Below, piece by piece: positions 9,682 through 18,757 of a stretch of DNA of 64,000 nucleotides (positions are counted from its first letter, which is position 1; each line of letters starts with the position of its first letter). Source of the stretch: Phytophthora colocasiae (Eukaryota > Oomycota > Peronosporomycetes > Peronosporales > Peronosporaceae); contig JAGKQI010000078.1 in the NCBI GenBank assembly GCA_018806915.1, positions 558,001-622,000 on the forward strand, written 5' to 3'. Both the position numbers and the translations under genes were made by a program. Under the pieces are notes generated by a model that was given only the letters and a program-made list of their open reading frames with translations, had not been told where the DNA came from and made no database searches.

Positions 9682-10818
9682 ACTTCTTATGTAGGTCGCT
9701 CAGACCGCTTTCTCAGCTATATTTAGCTCAATTGTCCTGCGATTTAGCTGCGTGATTTGCTGTGGCAGATGCTGTAAATAGGTGATGTTGATTGGCTACA
9801 ATAAAAGTTCGCTTAGGAAACGCGTTCGCCTTAGGACAGGAGCTATGCGGTAGTCTGCAGGCGCATTTCAGTCAGATGCAAAAGTCCATCGCAAAGTACG
9901 TCGGCTGTGTGCATGCCGTCGAAAAGCTGCGCGAGTCAGGGACGACCGAGCGGGATATGATGAAAATGGCCCTAAAAATGTACAAGGAGCGTCATCAGCA
10001 CGACTCCTCATACATTGACTGCTATGACGTCCTATCGACATGCCCAAAGTTCCAGGCGTCGATTGACAAAGGTGAAAGCCGCAAGAAAAAAGCTCTTGCG
10101 AAGAAGCGCAATCACGCAGCCGAGCATCATGATGATCTGTCAGACCTGACGTCGACGGCAGAGCCCGGTAGCAGCATGGATGATGCGCGTCCTACACAAG
10201 GGGTGAAAGCTGCAAAGCGTGCAAAGATGGAGAAGTCCATTCAGTACCGCACGGTAGTCGCACAGGAAGCTCTATCAATGTCCATGAACTGCAAGGTTGA
10301 TGTTTTAAAGGAACAACTCCCGCATTAACCAAGCTCAGCAGCGTTTACAGGGAGGAGCAGGCGCTTCATCAAATGCTAAACGAGATTTTTATGATCAATC
10401 CCAGCGGGCTACACACGCCGCCTATCTGGAAAAACGTCGAGCTTGCTTAATCCAGCGTCTGGACGCTCTAGTCGAAGGGCCAGCAACATCACCGGTTCTT
10501 CCTGTCTCAGACGAGAACCAACAGGAGCAAGTGCTTCCATCCACAGCGATACGTCGCCGATAAGACAATGTGAAGAAGAGAGTGCTGGAACTGCAATTTG
10601 CTGAAAAATCGAATTCCCCATGTCTCCTGAGGAGCTGCGTCCAGCGCGTTCGGTCGTGCTTAGCGACATAATCTCGCCTTCGTTGTCCCCAACACCGTCT
10701 TCGCTTGTGGCGTCAAGCTTTCCACTAGCACAAACTTCACTGGCTGACAGTGCAACGTCAGCGTTACTGTAATTGGTACGCTTTAGGTGAAGCTTAGCTA
10801 CGTATTTTCACGTTTTCT

Positions 10819-12225
10819 TTAAGAAAAGGCGTATATTCGGTGCCGGTCAGCTGCTCCTATCAACAAGTTTGTCTGTTTCTCTTCCTCATTTCCAACAAAG
10901 TTCCAGACGTGCTCGATCATGTCGTGTTGAAGCTGATGGTAGCGGTCTCCATTCTCAATTGCACTAATACGGGATACCAGTGCACCGATTGATCGGGGTC
11001 TTAGGCCGGACGGACGTGACACGCGGAGTTGGTAAAGGTCACGGTTGCTGGTGTCGTTGAACAGGTAACCATGTTCATCTGTACAAGAGTTTCTGTTCTC
11101 TTCGCAAATCATGTTGTGTAGAATAATGCATGCTCGCATCACCTTATTCATATTCAGTCGAGAATGCAGCTTACAGGGGACGGCTAATATTCTCCATCGA
11201 GCTTGGAGTACTCCAAATGCTCGCTCGACATCCTTTCTAAGTTTCTCTTGCATCTCGGTAAATTTTTTCTGTTTGTTTCCACGAGGCTGCGACAACGCCT
11301 TCATGAATACTGGCCAGTCAGGGTATATCCCGTCTGCAAGACAGTAAGCCATGTCGTACGAGTTTCCGTTCACTTCAAACTCCACACGAGGAGCAGTTCC
11401 ATTCATCAAGTTGTCAAAAACAGGAGATCGATCTAAAATATTAAGATCATTCAACGACCCAGGCCACCCAAAATTCGCGTGCCATATCCACAGTTCCTGG
11501 TCGGCACATGCCTCTAAAACAACCGTAGGCTTTTTTTCTTTGCCCTTAAACTGCCCCGCCCATCCATACGGGCAGTTCTTCCACTCCCAGTGCATGCAGT
11601 CAATGCTGCACCACATACCAACAAACCCTCGTCGTGCATTGATCGCCAGTATCCTTTTCATATCCGACTCAGTAGGAGATCGCAAGTACTCAGCACCAAA
11701 CTGCCTATCAACCGCTTCTACGAAGTGCATAATGCTGTCGTACACAACTGTGCTCGACATCTCTAGATTTTCATCAAGACACACCGCGGGGTAGAGCGTA
11801 GGCAAGCACGCGAAGAGCTGCTGGTGACTTTCGCGACTGGGTGAATTCCATTTGTTTGCTGCATCTGGTCGCTGCTCAAAGTAGTCGGGATCTGCTTGTA
11901 GAACGCCTTCCAACACCCGCTGAAACATCAACTTGCTCATGCGATTGCGCTCTCGAAACTCGTCGTCAGTGTAGACTGGATTGTCATCAAAATACTGCTT
12001 CATGAAGCGCAGATAGCGAATTTCAAATTCCCTCTCCTTGTTTTTTGCTTTCCCAGGGCGCGAACCTCCGCGACGGACGTCCGACGGCACAGCAGAAAGT
12101 GGGGGAAATAGAAGCTGACAAGCAAGTACATCGTCTTCGTTGCCGTCAACGTAGTCTTGGAGGTTCAGGAAGCCGCCACTACCAGCGCCAGCACGACCGC
12201 AAGAAAAAATTAGCTGGCTCTCCAT
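10819..12225 (-). CDS. PIF/Harbinger (HARBI1-like) DDE transposase
   Basis: One uninterrupted frame of about 468 aa from the ATG at 12225, close to the usual family length. The N-terminal half has the helix-rich FRERNRMSKLMFQRVLEGV segment. The nuclease (DDE_Tnp_4-like) core has its first Asp in CSIDCMHWEWKNCP (about residue 208), the second in YCLADGIYPDW (about 298) and the Glu in KDVERAFGVLQARWRIL (about 340), followed by the family ending VMRACIILHNMICEE. It would cut at the 17-bp ends and insert at TWA sites, acting with a Myb-like partner. The partner gene in this element is disrupted, so activity here would need one in trans. Confidence 0.9.
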   Translation of the reverse strand: MESQLIFSCGRAGAGSGGFLNLQDYVDGNEDDVLACQLLFPPLSAVPSDVRRGGSRPGKAKNKEREFEIRYLRFMKQYFDDNPVYTDDEFRERNRMSKLMFQRVLEGVLQADPDYFEQRPDAANKWNSPSRESHQQLFACLPTLYPAVCLDENLEMSSTVVYDSIMHFVEAVDRQFGAEYLRSPTESDMKRILAINARRGFVGMWCSIDCMHWEWKNCPYGWAGQFKGKEKKPTVVLEACADQELWIWHANFGWPGSLNDLNILDRSPVFDNLMNGTAPRVEFEVNGNSYDMAYCLADGIYPDWPVFMKALSQPRGNKQKKFTEMQEKLRKDVERAFGVLQARWRILAVPCKLHSRLNMNKVMRACIILHNMICEENRNSCTDEHGYLFNDTSNRDLYQLRVSRPSGLRPRSIGALVSRISAIENGDRYHQLQHDMIEHVWNFVGNEEEKQTNLLIGAADRHRIYAFS

Positions 12226-12363
12226 CAACCTCAAGCCTCTTCTTGGGTTCCCGCGAGATCTTGTCCTGAAATGCTCTTGACCGGTGCGGATTTCCCGACC
12301 AACTAAATTTAGGCGTGATATTGTCAGAAAGATTCGAGTGCGTTATAGCTTCAGTTTAGTCGG

Positions 12364-12383
12364 AACCGGTGGGAATGCTCTAA
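12364..12383 (-). repeat. Right terminal inverted repeat and TAA target site of Harbinger element
   Basis: AACCGGTGGGAATGCTC followed by TAA, matching the left end at 7303-7322. Confidence 0.9.
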
Positions 12384-12531
12384 GTGAGCAAGATTTTTTT
12401 TCAAAATGGCCGTCCTATACAAACAACAGCCAGCCAATAAAACCTCGACTTAAAGATATTTTATCCAATCAAATCAGACTGTGTAGGGGAAACTATTCCG
12501 ACAGTTCCCTGCATATATTTGTCGGATATTA

Positions 12532-13434
12532 GAGAACTTTAGTTTTCGGAGCTGGTCCTGGAACTGGAATAAGTCGGAGTTGTTCCAAGGCGGTGTTGTA
12601 AGCGCACGAAGATGAACTGTAGTAGTCGGAGTAAATTTAATGGAATTAATTTTAAGTTCCACGGTACCATCTATTAGAAATCAGGGCACACATCAGAACG
12701 CGCGAAAAGAAAATGTATTTGTACGCTACTCAAGACGAGTTACGCTGCTCAAGACGAGTTACAACTCATTTTTTGCTGCGGATGGAGGCTATGGAGTGCT
12801 TATTTAGGTGAAGTTCGATGTGCCGACTTTCGGTCTCTACATCCTTGCCCAGGACATCTTTCACGCGGTCCGTACCACCTCTCAGTCTTTGATCCTCCTC
12901 TTTCCCGTTGTCACCGAGCACCACCATCACCACGAGGCAGTCTCTTTCGTCTTGTAAGACACGCGCTGCTTCTTGTTGCTGGCGCCCTTCTTCTTATCAG
13001 TAGCGCGATCTCCTTCTCCGTCGTCGTCTGACGCGACCACAACTGTCTCCACGACGACAGGAGCCCTCACCGCAGCTTGAGTCTCGGCCAAGTCGTCCTT
13101 CTTCAGGCCTTCTTCCGTCTGCTCTTCGGCTACCATCGCACGCGCCTTCAGAGGCGCGGAAGGGCGCCACAACGCTTGCCTAGCAAGCTCGCTCGCATGT
13201 TTCCTTTTCGGCAACCTCGAGACCTGTTTTCTGTCATAAGGGTTCGCATGATGAGGAGGAGGTTATCAAAAGATATAGGTTTTCGAGGCACTTATTCCTT
13301 GGAATAACTGGACCTCGCTTTTATTCCAAGGAATTGGCATTTTGGAACAAAGGTTACAGTTTACCGAGATTCTCTTCCTAAGTACGGGTTTTTGTTCCGT
13401 AACCCTCCGAGTTGCTCCGAAAACTAAAGTTCTC
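12532..13434. mobile_element. Harbinger-like non-autonomous element, 0.9 kb
   Basis: Perfect 21-bp inverted repeats start GAGAACTTTAGTTTTCGG at 12532 and end as the reverse complement at 13434. TTA flanks both sides (12529-12531 and 13435-13437), a TWA duplication as in PIF/Harbinger. The terminal sequence differs from the 5.1 kb neighbour, so it belongs to another family. A second inverted pair lies inside (13294-13307 with 13321-13334). It carries a small broken reading frame but no transposase. Confidence 0.75.
12766..13214 (-). pseudogene. Small basic/acidic ORF inside the 0.9 kb element, frameshifted
   Basis: From the ATG at 13214 the frame reads a 95-aa hydrophilic protein starting MPKRKHASELARQALW, rich in Lys and Glu with an acidic run (SDDDGEGD), ending at 12927. 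An overlapping frame then stays open to a stop at 12766-12768 with coding-like sequence (VVMVVLGDNGKEEDQRL through SIASIRSKK). This suggests one frame split by an indel near 12945. No family is recognised. It could be a captured host exon or the remains of a transposon accessory gene. Confidence 0.35.
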
Positions 13435-13607
13435 TTATCATAATAAAGTTCTATTATCATAATAAAACTCAGCACAAAACGTATTTTCCAAATATTTTAG
13501 TGATTCAGACAACTAGGTGTATTCCTAAAGTAGGAATACACTATTCTACGTAGCAAGACACTGGTGGACAGTCACCAGTGCATAACGAAAAGGTCCTTGC
13601 GGTCAAT

Positions 13608-13716
13608 ATGAGCTTCTCAGCGTTTGTGCCTACAAACACCCAGAAGGCGCGAACGACTGCGATCAGCGCGTTCGATAGAATGCTGGAGCTCGAGGTGTCA
13701 GTATGGAATTGTTTCG
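13608..13716 (+). pseudogene. Crypton-like tyrosine recombinase, N-terminal fragment
   Basis: The frame starting MSFSAFVPTNTQKARTTAI and continuing SAFDRMLELE resembles the N-terminal core-binding helix of Crypton-type recombinases and DUF3504-like proteins (PTNTxKA followed by a helix with an F-x3-L pattern). The similarity fades after about residue 37, and the matching catalytic part appears only at 17168-17590. About 3.4 kb of repeat sequence lies between, so one gene may have been split by later insertions, or these are two separate remnants. Confidence 0.4.
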
Positions 13717-13850
13717 AGCTAGTGTCGCGAAGTCGGTGCAACTTTTACCGCGGTGCAGGGGCGTACAGTGAACCTGGAAGTGCGACTACTGATGCAATAC
13801 CAGAGTCGCACAGCAAGGTGGGCATGTGTTACCTTGTGCAGTCCTCGTAG

Positions 13851-14182
13851 GTTCGTTGTCTTGGTAATGAGACCCTCGCCGGGGTCGTGAGAGTGTTGCT
13901 GAGAGTGAGGGTTCCTTGCGTAGACCATCGGATGTCCTTCTGGTCCTCACAGGAGCGCTTGGGAGTCGAACGTTTTCCGGTGAACACTTGTGTACACCAG
14001 AGATTTCTGAAGGCAAAAGAGAAATTAATACAATGGGAAGTTCTGTCACTAGACTTCAGAGATAACCGCAATATAAACTTCCGATATACAAATATGTAGC
14101 TGCTCTTATTCTTTCCTGGCCCTTGAGCAGTGGGCTAGTTCTCCAGGTCAACTAGGGAAATGTTCACCAGACACCTGGTCTG
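13851..14182. other. Gene-free repeat-like stretch
   Basis: No coding frame is convincing. A block at about 14097-14145 (ctgctcttattctttcctgg...) is a diverged copy of sequence inside the inverted 1.6 kb units (about 15355-15405), which indicates LTR-type repeat debris. The 1.6 kb unit begins at 14183. Confidence 0.5.
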
Positions 14183-15787
14183 TGTGAAGCTGTGGATTCA
14201 AATTTTCTATCTGGACACCGCCTCCCAGAGCCACCCAATATGTCGAGAGGTGATTGGCTGAGGCATCGAGTACCTGGGACTGAGCTGTGGAACAACATGT
14301 TCATCTTACTGCTTTAGGACTTCCGGAATCCGGGCTTCCAGAATCCGGATGCCCGACCATGATCGGAGTCCACTATTCAGGAATCAAGTCCACCATGTGG
14401 TGCCCAAGTGAATTCCTGGTGCGTACTTCCGGAATCCAGATCCAGATTTCGGGAATCTGGATGCCATTCCAGTCAGGGCTAAGGGCTCAAGAATCCAGTC
14501 GCCCATACACAGACCAAGTGTATTCCGGATACATGCTTCCAGTGCTGAACTGAGGACTTCCGGATTCCAAGGATCGGGAATCCAGATGACCAAGGGCGTC
14601 CGGACCCTGCCTGATTTGTACCCAGTATGGACATTGAGGTTCGGAGTAAACTCAAGCCAAGTCAAGACCGACCGACCAAGACGACCGACCAGGATGTGTT
14701 CGGCACCATCCGGAATTCTTCGGGGTTCCGCGCCAGAGACACGCGCCTCCTGATGAGTGTGCGCTTCCTATAGTGAACACAAGATGTTAGCAGAATCTTT
14801 AGCAGAAGACTTGTATATAAATAACAGAGAGTTCAATTTGCCACCAAGGGCGCAAGTGGTCTTCTGGAAGGTTTTCCTGGAAGATACTGCAAAGCACTGC
14901 GGACCAGCCTCTTGTCAGAGGGCTTCGAGTTAGCTGAGCCAGCGTACGGCCGCGTCGACTGCGTACATCGCCGCGGGACTCTCCACCAAAGGCTCGAGAC
15001 CAAGTTGGGTAAGTGATCCGGCGGCGCATCCGGAAGGGATCTTCCTATTTCATATTCCAGTTGGAATCCGGATTCCGGATTCACATTTCATATTACAACT
15101 GCGTTTTGGGAGGTTGTTAGTAGTTGGCCCCTTGGAACTGTATTGAATTAACTACTGTGTGATTGGACGTTTGCATCTGGATTCCTAGTCTAGATTGCAT
15201 TTGGATTTTGGATATTTGGATATACAGGCATCTGGATATCCTGATCTTGGATATTGTCTTCCGGAAACCAAGTGGTTATTCGGAAGTGGTGCGCTTGTTA
15301 GGGTCCCGGAACTGAGTCAGTGTTCCGGAAGTAGACCCGATCGACTGGCATTGGGAGCGCCCACCGCTCGAGGGCCACAAAGAATAAGAGCGGCTGCGTG
15401 TTTTGCATATTAACTCTCTGTATTGTATTGGTTAACTGTTGGAAGAGGACTCTGCTAATAGTCTTTTGCCTTCCAGAAAACCAACTGCATTTGGAAGTAC
15501 TTTTGGTACTTTGGATCTTTGGATCTGATCACACCTGAAAGTAACTCACCTGGTGATACCCTTCGGATACTCGAAGACAAACGACACCAAGGAGAATAAC
15601 CACAAGGTCACACGCCAACTCCGCCTTCCGGATACCCATTTGGATCCCGGAAGGTAGAGACTGACCCCAGTTCTCAAGTGTCATCTGGAAGTTTCCTTCC
15701 AGAATCGGACTGGCCACCAGCTATATGTTCTGGGCGACCGGGTTTTTCTTTCAGAAAGTCCGGAAAGTGTTCACCCACCTCGTCACA
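14183..15787 (+). repeat. 1.6 kb repeat unit with TGTGA...TCACA ends (left arm of a long inverted repeat)
   Basis: This unit is nearly identical, in reverse orientation, to 21828-23431. Only scattered substitutions are seen (for example gagtaaactc against gagtatactc). It begins TGTGAAGCTG and ends CCTCGTCACA, so both ends are TG...CA and also a short inverted repeat. The 4 bases TCTG flank it on each side (14179-14182 and 15788-15791). It is full of TTCCGGA and ATCCGGA words, and holds two LTR-promoter-like starts (tgtatataaataacagagag near 14811 and an inverted counterpart near 15410). No protein-coding gene is evident; the small frames are shadows. Confidence 0.8.
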
Positions 15788-17160
15788 TCTGTCTGGTATT
15801 CCCGTAACTTTCGCGCACCACCCTCTAATATATAGAGGGAAAATAAACCAATACACTATCAGTTATATAACAGTCTACCGAGCGTCTTGAGAGCGACTGT
15901 CTAGCTCCCAAAACCTGTCCAAACGTACAATATGAAATGGGCTACCGTTAGAGACAAGACAAACTACCCAACTAGAAAATGGAATAGGTGGGTCCTCTCA
16001 GGTCTCTACGTTACGCTGATCTCCACCTAAAGAGGCTTGATAGGTGAGAGATCACACGACTCAAAGCTTTGTCGTGGCCTTACACTTCCGAAGAATCGAC
16101 GAATCGACCTTGGGGTTATAACGCAAGTTGAACTCTGGTTATCTATCTCGTATCTCTGTGTCTTCTGTCTTCCATATTCTCATATACACTTGGTCTCAGT
16201 ATAACTCAGGAATCTTCACTTGGGCTCACTATGGTAGTCGGTACAGCGGATCTTGTCGAGTCGACACTTAATGATGTCATTACAGGGATGAGTGGGTTGC
16301 GTTTCACTTGATTGCGTGAGGTCGTGTTGGGTACACTTGGTTTCAGTATGGGGTGGACTTCAGAGTCTGGTATCCTGTTCATCAGGGTCTGGAATCATGT
16401 ACGTCGGAGACATGTTCATCGGAACCATGTACTCCGGAATCATGTACATCAGAGTTGTAATACCAGAGTCGTGACACTTGGGTCTGATCATCGGCTGTTC
16501 ATCGAAAACTGGTGATGTCTGGAATATTGCTTATATAAGCCGGACACATCAGACTTGTGTTACCAGAATCATGTTCGTCAGACGCATGTACGTCGGACTT
16601 CATGTACGTCGGACTCATGTACGTCATTGTTGCAGCTAAGCGTTTTCCTGAAGGGTCTGTAAGCATGCTAGTGACACGTTGCTAATTACGATTTTTCGAG
16701 TGGATATGGACGTTACGCTGTGATGTGATTGGATATACACTGGATTGTGGGAGAAAGGGAGATGTGGGACGAGATTATGTCCCGTGCGACAATGATGGAT
16801 CTGTGGAAGAAATATATATATTAACCTTCACCTGTACTGCAAAGGGGCCCAAAAGATCAGAAGTGTTCCTCGGAAAGGTGCACAAACTCCGAGAGACAAC
16901 AACACTCAGTCTCACCACCGGACTTTCCCCGACGATGAGTGCCTAAAAGTTGGCAGAAAGTCTCTCAGAAGAATGTATCTCTGAGAGACCTCATCCCGTT
17001 GCCGTCCTGTGTGACGACGATGGTTCAAGGAATACAATTTTACCCACAAGATACCAAGTATCGCGCACCGGACGTAGCGCACCCCGCGCATATCCCGATT
17101 GGACTTCGTGCGTTGCAGCATACGTGCTCCGCACCCTAAAAACACTCATGGATTTCTGGT
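15788..17160. other. Repeat debris with minisatellite-like array, no gene
   Basis: No convincing coding frame is present. Near 15825-15850 is a TATA-containing segment (aatatatagagg) resembling an LTR promoter. Between about 16390 and 16625 a short unit close to catgtacgtcgga recurs with variation (catgttcatcgga, catgtactccgga, catgtacatcaga), a degenerate tandem array. The stretch probably consists of LTR remnants that separate the two Crypton-like fragments. Confidence 0.5.
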
Positions 17161-17167
17161 ATCACGC

Positions 17168-17644
17168 ATGGAAACTCTGATATCAAATGACGGTAAGATA
17201 GGTAAGCTAGCTCGTAACACTGCTACATCGTACTACAGAAATGTGAAGCTGTGGCTATTTGATGAGTTCCCGCATCTGCGTTTACCCACGGAAATGAACT
17301 TGTTAAAACAAGGGAAAACTCTAGATAAGCACTGCTTAAAACGTGAGAAAGGAGGGCTTGTTAACAAAGCACCACCGTGTACTAAAGAGGACTCAGGTTC
17401 TCTTATTCGTTATGTCTATAGTAATGCGCGTGGCACTTCGGACTACCAAGATGCTGCGCTAGCCTGCCTCATGTGGCATTGCTTTGGGCGCTCGTCAGAT
17501 CTAGGCTACCTACGCAAGCAACATGTGTCAGTATCAGCGGATGATGTCTTCTACCTGCGGCTTCTCCGGTTAAAACGGCTGATGAACAAGGTTAACCCTT
17601 TCGCGAGCCACCTACATTTTGTAAAGTATAGAACGTGTTGTTAA
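17168..17644 (+). pseudogene. Crypton-like tyrosine recombinase, core fragment
   Basis: The frame reads ISNDGKIGKLARNTATSYYR, then VKLWLFDEFPHLRLPTEMN and ACLMWHCFGRSSDLGYLRKQH. The W-H-x-F-G-R-S-x-D-L stretch matches the box I Arg region of Crypton/DUF3504-type tyrosine recombinases, known from oomycetes. The HxxR and final Tyr boxes are not found downstream; after about 17590 the sequence stops resembling the family. The copy is therefore truncated and cannot recombine DNA. Its partner N-terminal fragment may be at 13608. Confidence 0.6.
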
Positions 17645-17869
17645 ACGGTGTTCAAATGGCACAATTTTCGCCCTTTGAGGAAAACACGGTACTATTGTCC
17701 AGTGAACAATCTTTTCAGATTCGTGATAGAAGCTTGCCTTGTATCCTAAAGGGCACAAAATTCGTCCGTCCAGTGGCCTACGGTACTCTTCATGCAGCAA
17801 TGGTATTGGTCATTTCAGTGCGACTATACAAACTAGCGTGTTATTGGCTAAAAAGCATGGCGTATTTTA

Positions 17870-18497
17870 CGCAGGATGCAGTACTTCGTCTTTTTCCAGG
17901 ACTACGTTCTCCCCGCCCGCGACCACGCGCTTGAGCGCCTCCTCGGCCACGTCCATGCCCATGGCCACGAGAGGCAACACGGCCTCGCTCTCCGTCAGCT
18001 TCACCGCCTGGGACGGTAGCAACAGCACGCCGTCAGTCACACACAGCTACATTCCATCGCAACTCGTACACAAACCTGACTCTAACTTCCCATCCATGTT
18101 GGATGGTACCATCGTCTGTACGAATCGAACGACAGCGCCGGTACCTACAATGAAGTCATCGCCTTCGCGCCCATGAAGTGAACCGCCTGGTTAGAGATAT
18201 CGGTAGCGATTGTCCAAGCTCCCCCCTGGCGGTCGTTTGGCCGTCCATCCTACTTTTCGCAACTTTTCCCACGCCGAATTGAACTGATCCGCAGTATACT
18301 GCGTTTCTGTGCTTTCTGCTGCACTCCCCGAGGTACGCGTCGACCGCCTGCGCTTCCTGCCATCCTTCTTCGTCGTATCCCCCCCCCCGCTTGATTCCCT
18401 GTCTTCGCGTGCTCATGGGCGCTAAATTCGGTTGTGTGGCCGAGAACGGAAGGGTCACACACAACGGAAAAATCATACAGGTATCCATTGTATACAT
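17870..18497 (-). pseudogene. Unidentified broken coding remnant
   Basis: Two linked minus-strand segments look coding. One starts within 18497-18156 (MSTRRQGIKRGGGYDEEGW, then VAKSRMDGQTTARGELGQ). The other spans about 18176-17870 in another frame (EGDDFIVGTGAVVRFVQTMV, later LTESEAVLPLVAMGMDVAEE) with one in-frame TAG near 18049. The segment 17880-18020 is much more GC-rich than its surroundings. A gene with a frameshift and a stop is the simplest reading. No family is recognised. Confidence 0.35.
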
Positions 18498-18757
18498 AAT
18501 ATATTAACTTGATAATTGATGTGTAGCATAAAACTAAGGTTATTTGATCTCAGGGTAGAATCTTAGTGAGCGACTGGACCGAGCACGCCAAGTATACTTC
18601 GAACAAAAGAGATGCACACCTCTTGGAGCATCGCTCTTTGAGCTGCGTAGGTCAATCAAATCACAATGCGCGAACGCACAGGTTCTGCATGGCCAAAAAG
18701 GCTGCGCTTCCCGCAAAGTAATTTAGACCGGCAACCCCTCCCGCGCTGCTTCATGAA

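Larger units (their letters stand above)
7743..9850 (-). mobile_element. Nested pogo/Tc1-mariner-like transposon, 2.1 kb
   Basis: The ends are imperfect inverted repeats of about 26 bp: CCGCATAACTCCTGTCCTA at 7743 onward and its reverse complement with one substitution and one extra base ending at 9850. Each end is flanked by the dinucleotide TA (7741-7742, 9851-9852), the Tc1/mariner/pogo target duplication. Joining across a single TA rebuilds one continuous Myb-like frame of the outer Harbinger element, which fixes the insertion point. It carries a decayed transposase on the minus strand and, near its left end, a tRNA gene. Confidence 0.85.
7520..10562 (+). pseudogene. Harbinger-associated Myb/SANT-like protein, split by the nested element
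   Basis: The first part (7520-7740) has a SANT-like stretch (ELSRAYVQVSTDASVGINQ and WKRVKEVM). It runs directly into the pogo insertion at the TA at 7741. The second part resumes in the matching frame at 9853 after the other TA copy, with HFSQMQKSIAKYVGCV and ERDMMKMALKMYKERH, typical of the Myb-like second protein of PIF/Harbinger elements, which helps the transposase bind the ends and enter the nucleus. A stop at 10328 is probably another indel, because a neighbouring frame stays open to 10562 with coding-like basic sequence (AKRDFYDQSQRATHAAYLEK). Function is therefore lost in this copy unless supplied from elsewhere. Confidence 0.75.
7306..12380. mobile_element. PIF/Harbinger-type DNA transposon, 5.1 kb, with a nested pogo-like element
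   Basis: The ends are exact 17-bp inverted repeats, GAGCATTCCCACCGGTT at 7306-7322 and its reverse complement at 12364-12380. Both are flanked by TAA (7303-7305 and 12381-12383), the 3-bp TWA target duplication typical of PIF/Harbinger. Inside are the two expected genes: a HARBI1-like DDE transposase on the minus strand (10819-12225) and a Myb/SANT-like partner on the plus strand (7520-10562), arranged tail to tail. A 2.1 kb pogo-like element (7743-9850) is inserted in the partner gene. The region 10563-10818 between the two genes shows no further gene. The exact ends suggest fairly recent activity of the outer element. Confidence 0.88.

Noticed and set aside
15195..15413. Small frames such as 72 aa at 15195-15413 and their mirror at 22202-22420
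   Set aside because: They are identical because the repeat unit is duplicated, not because a protein is conserved; composition is low-complexity and no start context or family is apparent.
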